A stretch of 64,000 nucleotides of DNA from CAG-791 sp000431495 (GCA_052117605.1 JBQKIT010000011.1); one strand, 5' to 3'; counted from the stretch's first letter, positions 30,285-39,396 are shown. The notes: a model not told the origin generated them from the letters alone. Made by a program: numbers and translations.

Positions 30285-30710
30285 TCAGTCTGTAACGGTG
30301 ATGCCCATGCTGCGGGCAGTTCCTGCGATCATGCTTGCTGCTGCCTCAAGGGAAGCTGCGTTCAGATCGGGCATCTTGGTCTTGGCAATTTCCTCAACCT
30401 GTGCCTTGGTAACAGATGCAACCTTGGTCTTATTCGGCACACCGGAAGCCTTCTGAATGCCTGCTGCCTTCTTCAGAAGAACTGCTGCCGGAGGGGTCTT
30501 CGTGATGAAGCTGAAAGATCTGTCTGCATAAACAGTAATGATGACAGGGATGACCGTGTCACCCATATCTGCTGTCCGAGCGTTGAACTGCTTGGTGAAC
30601 TCAACAATGTTGACACCATGCTGTCCGAGTGCAGGTCCTACAGGCGGTGCAGGGGTTGCTTTGCCGGCCTGGATCTGTAATTTGATGTAACCTTCTACTT
30701 TCTTAGCCAT
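30285..30710 (-). CDS. rplK: 50S ribosomal protein L11
   Basis: L11 binds the GTPase-associated centre of 23S rRNA and is needed for stringent-response sensing. The 141-residue product begins MAKKVEGYIKLQIQAGKATPAPPVGPALGQ, with the linker between the two domains near residue 72 and the C-terminal SMIAGTARSMGITV. It is first in the rplKA unit. Confidence 0.98.
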   Translation of the reverse strand: MAKKVEGYIKLQIQAGKATPAPPVGPALGQHGVNIVEFTKQFNARTADMGDTVIPVIITVYADRSFSFITKTPPAAVLLKKAAGIQKASGVPNKTKVASVTKAQVEEIAKTKMPDLNAASLEAAASMIAGTARSMGITVTD

Positions 30711-30822
30711 GTTTTTCCTCCTTTGCGGTCATCGCAGGTGGCTCCTGCTCCCGCACATTACGGTGCCGGGTCATTCCGGCTATTCGCCGCATATAACTGC
30801 CACGCGGCAACAATCAGGCAAT

Positions 30823-30851
30823 ATAATACCTGTCTTGTCCAAATGATTCAA
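30823..30851 (-). promoter_or_regulatory. Promoter of rplKA
   Basis: On the minus strand TTGAAT (30851-30846) and TATTAT (30828-30823) are separated by 17 bp, in the 190-bp gap between nusG and rplK. The leader of about 105 nt contains a GCCGC/GCGGC pairing. Confidence 0.75.
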
Positions 30852-30900
30852 GCGAAGACAATTGCCTTCTCCGAACTTGCCTGCCGTTTCCGGTCTCTGC

Positions 30901-31659
30901 TCAGTTCGTCTTGCGAAGCTCTGCAAAGCTGATTTCGACCGGTGTCTCTCTTCCGAAGAGCTCCACGCTGATGGTTGCGATCTGCTTGGTATAATCGAGT
31001 TTGGAAACGATGCCCAGGGTATCCTTCCATACGCCCGCGATGACAGCCACGCTGTCGCCCTCTGCGAAATCAATCTTCGTATCCGCCGAACGGATGCCCA
31101 GATTCTTCATCTCTGCTTCCGAAAGCGGAACCGGCTTGGATCCCGGTCCGACAAAGCCCGTCACACCTCTGGTGTTGCGGACGACGTACCAGGTCTCGTC
31201 GTTCATGATCATTCTGACCAGAACATAGCCCGGGAAAAGCTTCTTCTGTGTCAGCTTCTTCGCGCCGTTCTTAAGCTCATACACGTCCTGCATGGGAACC
31301 GTGACCTCAAAGATCTGATTCTCCAGATGGCGGTTCTCCACCGTCTTGATCAGACCTTCCCGCACCTTGTTCTCGTATCCGGAATATGTATGTGCCACAT
31401 ACCATCTTGCGACATCACTGATCGCACTCTCATCCAGCTGCTCGCTGTCTGCGCCTGCCTCCTCCTGTGCTTCCAGAGACTGCGCAACCGCTGCTGCCTG
31501 CGCCTCGTCCGAAGCCGCATCGCCCTGATTCAGGACACGCTCTGCCTCAGCCTTTTCGATGTCAGCTGCCTTCTTCGTGAAGTCCGGTCTTCTGATTTCG
31601 CGAACCTCCGGAAGAACGCCGGCTCTGACACGGACTTTTGCTTCTTTCTTATCTGCCAT
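30901..31659 (-). CDS. nusG: Transcription termination/antitermination protein NusG, long N-terminus
   Basis: NusG binds RNA polymerase and modulates pausing and Rho-dependent termination. The NGN domain starts at about residue 75 (ARWYVAHTYSGYENKVREGL), with LFPGYVLVRM near residue 135 and the KOW domain (DSVAVIAGVWKDTLGIVSK) near residue 193. The 252-residue product is longer than the usual 175-180 because of an acidic, Ala/Glu-rich N-terminal extension. The start at 31659 is the most distal reasonable ATG; the extension is in frame without interruption. Confidence 0.95.
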   Translation of the reverse strand: MADKKEAKVRVRAGVLPEVREIRRPDFTKKAADIEKAEAERVLNQGDAASDEAQAAAVAQSLEAQEEAGADSEQLDESAISDVARWYVAHTYSGYENKVREGLIKTVENRHLENQIFEVTVPMQDVYELKNGAKKLTQKKLFPGYVLVRMIMNDETWYVVRNTRGVTGFVGPGSKPVPLSEAEMKNLGIRSADTKIDFAEGDSVAVIAGVWKDTLGIVSKLDYTKQIATISVELFGRETPVEISFAELRKTN

Positions 31660-31712
31660 TGATTTACCTCTTCTGATCTGAAACAGCTTCCACAAGAATC
31701 ATCGAGGAGTAA

Positions 31713-31937
31713 TCAGCCGCCGATGGTAATTCCTGTCAGAAGATCGATCAGATTCTGGAATCCAAAGTCAATCAGTGCAATGACAACGCCGAGCAGAACA
31801 GTGACAACCAGAACTGCTGCCAGCTGCTTCAGCAGGGTGTCGCGGTCAGGCCAGATGATCTTGCGGAACTCCGCCTTTACGCCCTTGAAAAATACTGCAG
31901 CCTTGGACTCTTTGGCTTTTGTTTTGTCTTTGCTCAT
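31713..31937 (-). CDS. secE: Preprotein translocase subunit SecE
   Basis: SecE clamps SecY in the protein export channel. The 74-residue product has a charged N-terminus, the FFKGVKAEFRKIIWPDRDTL block with the conserved W-P, and one membrane helix (LAAVLVVTVLLGVVIALIDF). The start at 31937 follows GGAGGATCGT; an in-frame TTG four codons upstream is part of the RBS. It sits between rpmG and nusG as usual. Confidence 0.95.
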   Translation of the reverse strand: MSKDKTKAKESKAAVFFKGVKAEFRKIIWPDRDTLLKQLAAVLVVTVLLGVVIALIDFGFQNLIDLLTGITIGG

Positions 31938-31961
31938 ACGATCCTCCAAAGAACAGCCAGA

Positions 31962-32111
31962 TTACTTCGTCTCTTTGTGCAGGGTATGCTTTCTGCAGAA
32001 TCTGCAGTACTTCTTGATTTCCATACGATCCGGATGAGTCTTCTTATCCTTGGTCGTGTTATAGTTGCGGCGCTTGCATTCCGTGCAAGCCAGGGTGATT
32101 CTTGTACGCAT
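31962..32111 (-). CDS. rpmG: 50S ribosomal protein L33
   Basis: L33 is a small protein of the E-site region. The 49-residue product begins MRTRITLACTECKRRNY and contains two CxxC-type pairs (CTEC and CRFC), so it is the zinc-binding form. The ATG at 32111 follows TTTGGAGGTAAAGACT. It is the first gene of the rpmG-secE-nusG unit. Confidence 0.95.
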   Translation of the reverse strand: MRTRITLACTECKRRNYNTTKDKKTHPDRMEIKKYCRFCRKHTLHKETK

Positions 32112-32214
32112 AGTCTTTACCTCCAAATGATGAACTATACTCCGGTAATCGGCAGCTCTTCTGATTTCACTGCCTCCCGGTGACTGCGCTCCGCTTCCTG
32201 TGGCTTTCGCGCAT

Positions 32215-32285
32215 AAAAAAAAGACCTTTCTGCGATCTCTGCAGGTTAGAATAGCATTCTGCAAATACCGTGTCAAGGTCTTTTT
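32215..32285. other. 71-bp inverted repeat spanning the rpmG promoter
   Basis: AAAAAAAAGACCTT (32215-32228) and AAGGTCTTTTT (32275-32285) are inverted repeats that bracket the rpmG promoter. Read on the minus strand from the beta-galactosidase side, arms plus T-run resemble a terminator with a very long loop of about 45 nt. The -35 box begins inside one arm. Confidence 0.55.
32248..32276 (-). promoter_or_regulatory. Promoter of rpmG-secE-nusG
   Basis: On the minus strand TTGACA (32276-32271, perfect) and TATTCT (32253-32248) are separated by 17 bp. The 5' UTR is about 130 nt. Confidence 0.85.
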
Positions 32286-32326
32286 CCGATCAGATCCTTC
32301 TCATTTTCTTCATCGCAGAACCCGGA

Positions 32327-35300
32327 TCAGATTCCTCTCATCGACACCTCGAAATGAAGATGCTCCCGGTTGCTCAGAAGAAACTCCTCCTGTGTTCTTG
32401 CGCCCCAGCTGTCATCGCCGGCAACTCCCATCTGCTTCAGCGAGCAGCGGACAATCGTGTGATGCACCGGCGGAAGCTCTGTGTGATGCGCCGCATTCTC
32501 AACCTCATCCGGAGTCCAGGGAAGTGCAGAGAAATTCATGCTCTGGCCTTCCGGAACAGAGAAAAGAAGCCCTCTGCCGCGGCGGTCCGTCACCTTTGCC
32601 CAGCGCACCCCTGTCTTGTTGCCGCACTCCTGCGGAACAAGATACCGCGTCATCTGATCCCGGACGCTTCCGGAATATACGCCGAGCTTTGCCCCCTGAT
32701 CGCGGTCGCAGTAGGTTTCCTCCGGTCCGTTTCCATACCAGGTGAGCTGATCGTAATCGGCATTCATGGTAAAGAGAAGGCCGAACTCCGGCATCTGAGG
32801 CACCTTTCCGTCCGGCTCATAATCCATAATGAAGTCAACCGTTCCATCCATATGGAAGCGAAGGGTCAGAAGCATTTCTCTCTCCGGCACGGTCGGAAGG
32901 AAGAGCCGGTATGTAATTGCGATCGCACCTCCCGTCTTTTCCACCTTCGGGTACTTTCTGAGCTCTTCCAGCGGAAGAGTCCCTGCGCCCTCTGCGGGGA
33001 ACTCAGAGGCATACAGGCTCGCAAGCTTCCACATGCCGTATCTTCCCGGCATATTGTTTCCCTTGTCATTGTCGGTCGGAGCTCTCCAGAAATTCGGCCG
33101 CGGCGGAAGCTCAATCATTTCCTTCCCGCCATAGCGATATGACTTCAGCCCCATCTTGTTCAGCATGGAGAACAATGCATCATAATCCGCTCCCTTTACG
33201 CCGAAGTTAAAGGTTCCGTCAATCAGCTCCGGGGCCTCCGCCTTCTGCGGCAGAAAATCCCCCTGCCCGGAACGTCCGCACTGCTCCGGAGAGCCTTCTT
33301 CGGAAACCGTGACAACATTCTGTCCAAACGCAAGCTCATAGCCCGCTTCTGCCCACAGCGTTCTCTCCTTCAGCCGGAAGGACACTGTCACCGCATATTC
33401 GCCCTTTTCCTCCGGAATTACAAACGGCAGCTCATACGTCTCTTCCTGCAGGGGTGCTGTCGCTGTCAGGACCTCCTCCTCACAGACAAGCTTTCCTTCC
33501 TTTTCAAGAGAGACTATGCATGCATAGCGGTCCGTCGACACGAACAGGTTCCGGTTCACAACCGTAAACCGTCTGTCCTCAAAGCGCACGGAAATATTCT
33601 GATAGAGGAATTTTACCTCCTGGAGCTTCGGGTATTCCAGACGGTCTGCCGCCACAATTCCGTTTCCGGAGAAGCTGTAGTCCGTCGGCCGCTCCATGCA
33701 GTCTCCGCCGTAGGCCTGGTACTCGTTTCCGTATCGATCCTTTTTCCGCAGCGACTGATCCGCAAAATCCCAGATAAAACCGCCCTGATACCTTGGCTCT
33801 GTCTCCGCAAGCTGCGTGTACTTGAACATGCCTCCGTTGGAGTTGCCCATGGAGTGTGTGTACTCACAGCAGATAAACGGCTTGTCCGGATGCTCGGCGA
33901 GGAACTTCTTGATGCTCTCCACCGGCGGATACATCTGGCTTTCCATATCCGAGGTCACATTGTATCTGCGATCGTTGAAAACTCCCTCGTAGTGCACCAG
34001 GCGGTCCGGATCGAGCTGATGGAAGCGTCTTGACATCTCATAGATCACGCTTCCTCCGTAGGACTCGTTTCCGCAGGACCAGATGAGAATCGCCGGATGA
34101 TTCTTGTCTCTTTGATAGCAGGAATTCACGCGGTCAAGAAGGACGGCCTCCCACTCCTTATGATCTCCCGGAATGATATTCTCTGCGCCGGAGCGCTCCT
34201 TATTCGCCCACGAGCCGTGGGTTTCCATATTGTTCTCCGCAATCAGATACAGTCCGTATTCATCGCAGAGACGATACAGCTCCGTGTCATCCGGATAGTG
34301 GCTGGTGCGGATGGCATTGATGTTGTTGCGCTTCATAATCGTAAGATCGCGGCGCATCTGCTCCTTACTCATCCCGGCGCGGCCATTGTCGCAGGTAAAT
34401 TCATGCCGGTTGACACCGTTGAAGACAATCCGCTTCCCGTTCAGGCACATCAGACCGTCCTTCATTTCAAAACGGCGGAATCCGACCTTTTCATGGATGA
34501 ATTCCACTGCCTGTCCGGACTTTGCATGCAGAATCAGATACAGATCATACAGCTGCGGATCCTCCGCCGACCAGAGCGCCGGCTCCGCCACCCGTTCCGT
34601 GATCTCATTGTCCTGTTCGTTGTCCGATTCTCCGGAAAGAACGATTCTTCCATCCTTTTCCAGGCGGTACTCCGTGTATCCGTAGATATGCTTTTCCCCC
34701 TGGAGGTCCTCCGCGGGCTCTGCAAGCTTCAGATTCAAGACAAGGTTTGCCTGTGTGCAGGACGCATCCAGAAGCGTCCGGATTTTCAGATCCTGCACAT
34801 GTACCTCCGGAACCGTGTACAGATAGACATCGCGGAAAATTCCGCTGAAGCGGTAGAAATCCTGATCCTCCAGCCAGCTTGAGCTCGTCCATTTGAACAC
34901 GCGGACCGCCAGCTTGTTCTCCCCCTCCTGCACATACGGCGTCAGGTCAAAGTCTGAGGGTGTAAAGGTATCCTCACTGTAGCCAACAAAGCTTCCGTTC
35001 AGCCAGAGCGCATATCCGCTCTCCACTCCCTGGAAGGAAATATACAGCGGCTTCCCCTGCATCCCATCCGGAACCCGGAAATATTTCACATAGCTGCCGA
35101 CCGGATTAAACTGCGTGGGAATTTCGCCGGGCCTTAGCTTTTCTCTGCCATCCCACGGATACTGCAGATTGATATAGGCCGGTGCATCATATCCTTCCAT
35201 CTGCATATGCGCAGGAACACGAATCTCGTCCCAGCTCTTGCAGTCGAAGGTCATTTTCTCAAAGCCGCGAATCGCGGACTTCGGATTTCTCGCATAGGAA

Positions 35301-35965
35301 AAGCGCCACAGGCCGTTCAGGGAAAATCGAAGCGACGTCTTCTCTTCTTCCATCTCCTTCGCCGACGCATAACAGACATGGTCGGAATGTGCCGGAAGAA
35401 CGCCGATTTTAAACTGCTCCGGATCACGCAGAATGGACTCGTCAAAAGAAGCTGCGCCTTTGCCGCGGATGATTCCCTTCTCAATCGCTGCACTGTCCTT
35501 TTCACAGTCCGGAAGCACCTCCCCGATCAGCTGATCCAGCTCCTTGCTGAAATTCTCCATGCAGATATGAAGAAGATCGGTCCCCTGCTCCCTCTCATAA
35601 TCCGTCAGTTTTTTCCGGAAACGCTGCAGCGTTCTCTCCGAAACCGGCTGCACCAGCTCACTGGTCGTGTGAAGCGCCGTCTGATAACGGATATCACAGA
35701 TGCAATTGTCCACCACCTCTGCATCGGAAAGTCCGAAAATTTCCTCCAGAATCAGTGCTCCGACAATCACATTGACCGGGCCGCTCGGCTTCGTGGAGAT
35801 ACTGGAATACAGCGGCAGGAAAATCTTCTCGTCGATCCGCGGAAAGATCTCTTCCGCAAACCGTCCGGCCCATGATTTCTCAAGGCGCTTCTGCTCCCTT
35901 TCGTTCAGCGCGAACGTCCGGTCGCCAAAGCCCAGCTGCTGGTAACTGTTTGATGAAAATGCCAT
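32327..35965 (-). CDS. lacZ: Beta-galactosidase (GH2) with fused N-terminal transposase domain
   Basis: The 1212-residue product joins two unrelated parts. Residues 1-155 (MAFSSNSYQQLGFGDRTF..., with GPVNVIVGALILEEIFGLSD and SERTLQRFRKKL) match the N-terminal DUF772 region of IS1182-type transposases common in Clostridia. From about residue 176 (ILRDPEQFKIGVLPAHSDH) it is a complete GH2 beta-galactosidase. The acid/base Glu is in ILIWSCGNESYGG and the nucleophile Glu in FICCEYTHSMGNS. The C-terminal small-chain domain is present (WYGNGPEETYCDRDQGAKLG). The transposase DDE core is absent. The start at 35965 follows AAAGGGGGAAACATT. The hydrolase should be active on lactose or related galactosides. 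Confidence 0.93.
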   Translation of the reverse strand: MAFSSNSYQQLGFGDRTFALNEREQKRLEKSWAGRFAEEIFPRIDEKIFLPLYSSISTKPSGPVNVIVGALILEEIFGLSDAEVVDNCICDIRYQTALHTTSELVQPVSERTLQRFRKKLTDYEREQGTDLLHICMENFSKELDQLIGEVLPDCEKDSAAIEKGIIRGKGAASFDESILRDPEQFKIGVLPAHSDHVCYASAKEMEEEKTSLRFSLNGLWRFSYARNPKSAIRGFEKMTFDCKSWDEIRVPAHMQMEGYDAPAYINLQYPWDGREKLRPGEIPTQFNPVGSYVKYFRVPDGMQGKPLYISFQGVESGYALWLNGSFVGYSEDTFTPSDFDLTPYVQEGENKLAVRVFKWTSSSWLEDQDFYRFSGIFRDVYLYTVPEVHVQDLKIRTLLDASCTQANLVLNLKLAEPAEDLQGEKHIYGYTEYRLEKDGRIVLSGESDNEQDNEITERVAEPALWSAEDPQLYDLYLILHAKSGQAVEFIHEKVGFRRFEMKDGLMCLNGKRIVFNGVNRHEFTCDNGRAGMSKEQMRRDLTIMKRNNINAIRTSHYPDDTELYRLCDEYGLYLIAENNMETHGSWANKERSGAENIIPGDHKEWEAVLLDRVNSCYQRDKNHPAILIWSCGNESYGGSVIYEMSRRFHQLDPDRLVHYEGVFNDRRYNVTSDMESQMYPPVESIKKFLAEHPDKPFICCEYTHSMGNSNGGMFKYTQLAETEPRYQGGFIWDFADQSLRKKDRYGNEYQAYGGDCMERPTDYSFSGNGIVAADRLEYPKLQEVKFLYQNISVRFEDRRFTVVNRNLFVSTDRYACIVSLEKEGKLVCEEEVLTATAPLQEETYELPFVIPEEKGEYAVTVSFRLKERTLWAEAGYELAFGQNVVTVSEEGSPEQCGRSGQGDFLPQKAEAPELIDGTFNFGVKGADYDALFSMLNKMGLKSYRYGGKEMIELPPRPNFWRAPTDNDKGNNMPGRYGMWKLASLYASEFPAEGAGTLPLEELRKYPKVEKTGGAIAITYRLFLPTVPEREMLLTLRFHMDGTVDFIMDYEPDGKVPQMPEFGLLFTMNADYDQLTWYGNGPEETYCDRDQGAKLGVYSGSVRDQMTRYLVPQECGNKTGVRWAKVTDRRGRGLLFSVPEGQSMNFSALPWTPDEVENAAHHTELPPVHHTIVRCSLKQMGVAGDDSWGARTQEEFLLSNREHLHFEVSMRGI

Positions 35966-36009
35966 AATGTTTCCCCCTTTATGATTCACATCGGTTTGAT
36001 CCCCGGCTC

Positions 36010-37560
36010 CTACATCAGCGGTGCGGCCAGGCGCAGCACGCAGCGGAAGATTCGAATCAGCAGGCTCTGCTGTCCATCGCGGTAGAGACCTGTGACCTCG
36101 CGGCTTCTTTCCAGAAGTCCGTCCAGATCCTTTTTCACATCCTGCACGGCCTGCGTCCCATACATGACGCAGCCATCCTCGAAATGATGATACAAACTCC
36201 GGTAATCCAGGTTGATGGTGCCGCAGGTCGCGATAAAATCATCGCTGACACAGCATTTTGCATGGCAGAAGCCCGGCGTAAATTCAAAAATCCGGACTCC
36301 CTTGCGCACAAGCTGCGCATAATACGATCTTGTCAGCTGGTAGGTAATCTTCTTGTCCGGGATTCCCGGCGTCACAATCCGCACATCCACGCCGCGCTCC
36401 GCCGCCAGCGTGATTGCCCGGCTCATTTCATCCGTCAGAATCAGATAGGGTGTGACAAAATACAGATAATCCAAAGCGCCGTTTGCAATCGACATATAAA
36501 CACTCTCGCCGACCTGCTCCTCGTCCAGCGGGGAATCTGCATACGGCTGCACAAAGCCATCCACTGAGCCTTCGGCATGCTCCCGGAAGTACCCTTCAAA
36601 TTCCCTGTCGTCCTTATCGGTCGCACGGATGGCATTCCACATCTCCAGGAAAATCGTCGTGTAGGTTCTCACCGCAGGTCCGGTCAGACGGATTCCGGCA
36701 TCCTTCCACTCCCCGTAGGGATGCGTCACGTTAAAATACTCGTTGGCAAGGTTATATCCGCCGGTATAGGCAATCTTCCCGTCAATCACCGTGATCTTCC
36801 GGTGATCCCGGTTGTTCATGAACACGCGAAGGCTCGGAAGGACCGGATTGAAGACTCTTGTCCGGATCCCGTCTGCCTCCATCTTCGCGCGAAAGCCTCC
36901 GTTGATAAAGCTGATGCTTCCAACATCGTCATAGAACAGACGGACCTCCACGCCCTCCTTCACCTTCTGCGTAAGGACCGCATGGATTCGTGCAAAGGAC
37001 TCCTTGTCCTCGATGGCAAAGTACTCCATGAAAATAAACTTCTCCGCGCGGGAGAGATCAGCAAGCTGCGACTCAAGTGCCTCTGCCGCATCGGCATAAT
37101 ACCGGCAGCTGTCATTTCGGTACAGCGGAAAACTCCCCTTGCTCCAGAGATAGTTTGCAATTCCTGCCGCCTGAGAATTCTGCTCCTTCAGGGAAGACTG
37201 CACACCGTTTTCCTGCTGCAGAAAAGCAGTTAAGTCCCGGTCAATGTCCTCAAAGCGCTTCTTCATCGGATGCGTTGCCAGTCTGCTCTCCATCAGAAAC
37301 CACAGGATGACGCCAAGGATCGGGACGGCTGTAATCAGCATGACCCACGGCAGCTTCATCGAGGTTGTGGTGTGCTTCCCGTAAATCAAGAGCACCAGCA
37401 GAACCGCGATGGTCTCCGTGACAATATGGATCCAGGTGGAATACCCATTCAGCCAGGCTATTAAAATATAGAGAAAATAGACCTGAGCCGCGATGGCAAG
37501 AACCACAAAGAACAGACGGATTACACTGTTCCCTGTGTCGGTCTTTCGTTCTACGCGCAT
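36010..37560 (-). CDS. cls: Cardiolipin synthase
   Basis: The 516-residue membrane protein makes cardiolipin from phosphatidylglycerol. Two hydrophobic helices occupy the first 75 residues (VIRLFFVVLAIAAQVYFLY; ETIAVLLVLLIYG). Two HKD phospholipase D motifs follow, HRKITVIDGKIAYTGG near residue 258 and HAKCCVSDDFIATCG near 430. Length and layout are those of bacterial Cls. It lies 45 bp upstream of the beta-galactosidase gene on the same strand and may be co-transcribed. It diverges from the SDR gene with only about 40 bp between. Confidence 0.93.
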   Translation of the reverse strand: MRVERKTDTGNSVIRLFFVVLAIAAQVYFLYILIAWLNGYSTWIHIVTETIAVLLVLLIYGKHTTTSMKLPWVMLITAVPILGVILWFLMESRLATHPMKKRFEDIDRDLTAFLQQENGVQSSLKEQNSQAAGIANYLWSKGSFPLYRNDSCRYYADAAEALESQLADLSRAEKFIFMEYFAIEDKESFARIHAVLTQKVKEGVEVRLFYDDVGSISFINGGFRAKMEADGIRTRVFNPVLPSLRVFMNNRDHRKITVIDGKIAYTGGYNLANEYFNVTHPYGEWKDAGIRLTGPAVRTYTTIFLEMWNAIRATDKDDREFEGYFREHAEGSVDGFVQPYADSPLDEEQVGESVYMSIANGALDYLYFVTPYLILTDEMSRAITLAAERGVDVRIVTPGIPDKKITYQLTRSYYAQLVRKGVRIFEFTPGFCHAKCCVSDDFIATCGTINLDYRSLYHHFEDGCVMYGTQAVQDVKKDLDGLLERSREVTGLYRDGQQSLLIRIFRCVLRLAAPLM

Positions 37561-37644
37561 ATTTTACGATTCCTCTGTTTTCTTTCTTTTCCGCCAGATG
37601 GTATGATGAGTCATATTTTACCACGAAAGGAATACAGATTGGAT

Positions 37645-38400
37645 ATGGCAGATTACGAAATGATTCCCCGCACAGCCCTTGTGACCGGGGCGTCCCGCGG
37701 AATCGGGAGAGCAATTGCAGAAGCACTGGCACAAAACGGCTGGAATCTGTTCCTCACCTGCTCCCATTCTATGTCAGAGCTGACCGAGCTTGCAAAGGAG
37801 CTGGAGACCGGGTATGGCATTTGCGCAGAGAGCTTTCTCTGCGACATGGGAGATTCTGCCTCTGTTTCCCGTCTTTTTGAGAAAATACCGTCATTGACTC
37901 TACTGGTCAATAACGCAGGAATCGCGCATATCGGCCTTCTTCAGGACATGACCGACGAAGAATGGGACCGGATTCTCTCCGTCAATCTCTCCTCCGTCTT
38001 CTATACATCAAGGGCCGCCATCCCGCTCTTTCTGAAGAATCGGAGGGAAGGGGAAGGTGTTCCTGGCCGTATCCTGAATATCTCCTCCGTCTGGGGGAAT
38101 GTCGGTGCCTCCTGCGAGGCAGCCTACTCCGCCACAAAGGGCGGTGTCAATTCCCTTACCCGTGCTCTTGCAAAGGAGCTTGCTCCTTCCGGGATCCCGG
38201 TCAACGCCATTGCCTGCGGCTGCGTGGACACCCGGATGAACGCACAGCTCAGTGCAGAAGAAAAGGCGGAGCTTTCCGAAGAAATCCCCGCCGGTCGTTT
38301 TGCGCAGCCTTCTGAAATTGCCAGGGCCGTTCTCTCTCTGATTCATGCTCCCGCCTACCTCACCGGCCAGATTGTGACCATGGACGGCGGATGGATCTGA
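37645..38400 (+). CDS. SDR-family reductase, EF-P 5-aminopentanone reductase (YmfI)-like
   Basis: The roughly 250-residue product is a short-chain dehydrogenase: TGASRGIG near residue 13, NNAG near 88, SSVWGNVGASCEAAYSATK with the catalytic Ser-Tyr-Lys, and a C-terminal TGQIVTMDGGW. The segment WGNVGASCEAAYSATKGGV resembles YmfI/EfpI, which reduces the aminopentanone on EF-P in Bacillus; FabG (3-oxoacyl-ACP reductase) is the alternative. No efp gene is in the window. The start is uncertain: ATG at 37645, TTG at 37639 (after AAAGGA) and ATG at 37603 are all in frame. Confidence 0.85.
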   Translation: MADYEMIPRTALVTGASRGIGRAIAEALAQNGWNLFLTCSHSMSELTELAKELETGYGICAESFLCDMGDSASVSRLFEKIPSLTLLVNNAGIAHIGLLQDMTDEEWDRILSVNLSSVFYTSRAAIPLFLKNRREGEGVPGRILNISSVWGNVGASCEAAYSATKGGVNSLTRALAKELAPSGIPVNAIACGCVDTRMNAQLSAEEKAELSEEIPAGRFAQPSEIARAVLSLIHAPAYLTGQIVTMDGGWI

Positions 38401-38455
38401 TGCTGCCCATCCCATTGCCGGACGGATTGCAGCCGTAAACGGCGAATCCGTTCGC

Positions 38456-39118
38456 TCAGGCCAGCTCCTTCACAAGCCGGATCACGCGGCTGGTTCCAAG
38501 TCTCGTGGATCCAAGCTCCAGAAATTTCTCGGCGTCCTCCAGTGTGGAAATGCCTCCGGCCGCCTTGACCTGAACTCCGGGGCCGACATGCTCCTTCATC
38601 AGCTTCACATCCTCGAAGGTTGCTCCCGCTGTCGAAAAGCCGGTAGAGGTCTTGATGAAGTCTGCTCCGCTCTCCGTCACCACCTCGCACATCCGGATCT
38701 TCTCTTCCTCCGTAAGAAGACAGGTCTCAATGATTACCTTCAGAACATGATCTCCCACGGCCTTCTTAATCTGCCGGATTTCATCCAGAACCTTGTCATA
38801 AAGTCCATCCTTAACCCAGCCGACATTGATGACCATATCCACCTCGGACGCTCCGTTTTCAATGGCATCTCTTGCCTCGAACACCTTGGAGGCCGTTGTG
38901 GAATACCCGTTCGGGAACCCGATCACCACGCAGACCGGAATCTGCCCCTTCATGTATTCCACCGCCTGTTTCGCGTAAGACGGCGGAATGCAGACGCTGG
39001 CCGTTCCGTAGCTGACCGCATCGTCGCAGATCGCCCTAACCTGCTCCCAGGTCGCATCCACCTTCAGCAGGGTGTGATCACAGCTTGCAATGATTTCCTG
39101 TATTTTCTGATTATCCAT
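38456..39118 (-). CDS. deoC: Deoxyribose-phosphate aldolase
   Basis: DeoC cleaves 2-deoxyribose 5-phosphate to glyceraldehyde 3-phosphate and acetaldehyde in nucleoside breakdown. The 220-residue product contains VCVVIGFPNGYSTT near residue 56, EVDMVINVGWVKDG near 92, LKVIIETCLLTEEE near 125 and ADFIKTSTGFST near 151, whose lysine forms the Schiff base. It stands alone between SDR and ferritin genes; no other deo genes are nearby. A CGGATT/AATCCG hairpin at 38423-38450 follows but has no U-run. Confidence 0.95.
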   Translation of the reverse strand: MDNQKIQEIIASCDHTLLKVDATWEQVRAICDDAVSYGTASVCIPPSYAKQAVEYMKGQIPVCVVIGFPNGYSTTASKVFEARDAIENGASEVDMVINVGWVKDGLYDKVLDEIRQIKKAVGDHVLKVIIETCLLTEEEKIRMCEVVTESGADFIKTSTGFSTAGATFEDVKLMKEHVGPGVQVKAAGGISTLEDAEKFLELGSTRLGTSRVIRLVKELA

Positions 39119-39220
39119 TTTGCTTCCCCTTTTCGTTGATCCAGTTTCTTCTGGAGAGATGAAGACCTCCGGTCACTGCACCAGCTCATGCTCCTCCTTC
39201 TGTCTGGTTATTTCTCAAAT

Positions 39221-39248
39221 ATTATACTGCAAAACCGTCTCCCGCAAG
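39221..39248 (-). promoter_or_regulatory. Likely promoter of deoC
   Basis: On the minus strand a perfect TATAAT (39226-39221) has a CTTGCG/TTGCGG -35 box 15-16 bp upstream. About 100 nt of leader would precede the deoC start. Confidence 0.55.
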
Positions 39249-39277
39249 TTTCCGGAAGCAGGAATGCCCCTGGAGCC

Positions 39278-39306
39278 TTGTTGTCCATCACAGAATATGC
39301 TAAAAT
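39278..39306 (+). promoter_or_regulatory. Promoter of ferritin gene
   Basis: TTGTTG (39278-39283) and TAAAAT (39301-39306) are 17 bp apart, and TGC before the -10 makes it an extended -10 promoter. Confidence 0.7.
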
Positions 39307-39396
39307 CCTGTCTGATTTTCAGATTCTGCTGTTCCTGCTGTCAGGAAGAGTCTATGATAGGAAATGTAAAACACCGAAAAAAAGGAGGTTTCGACG

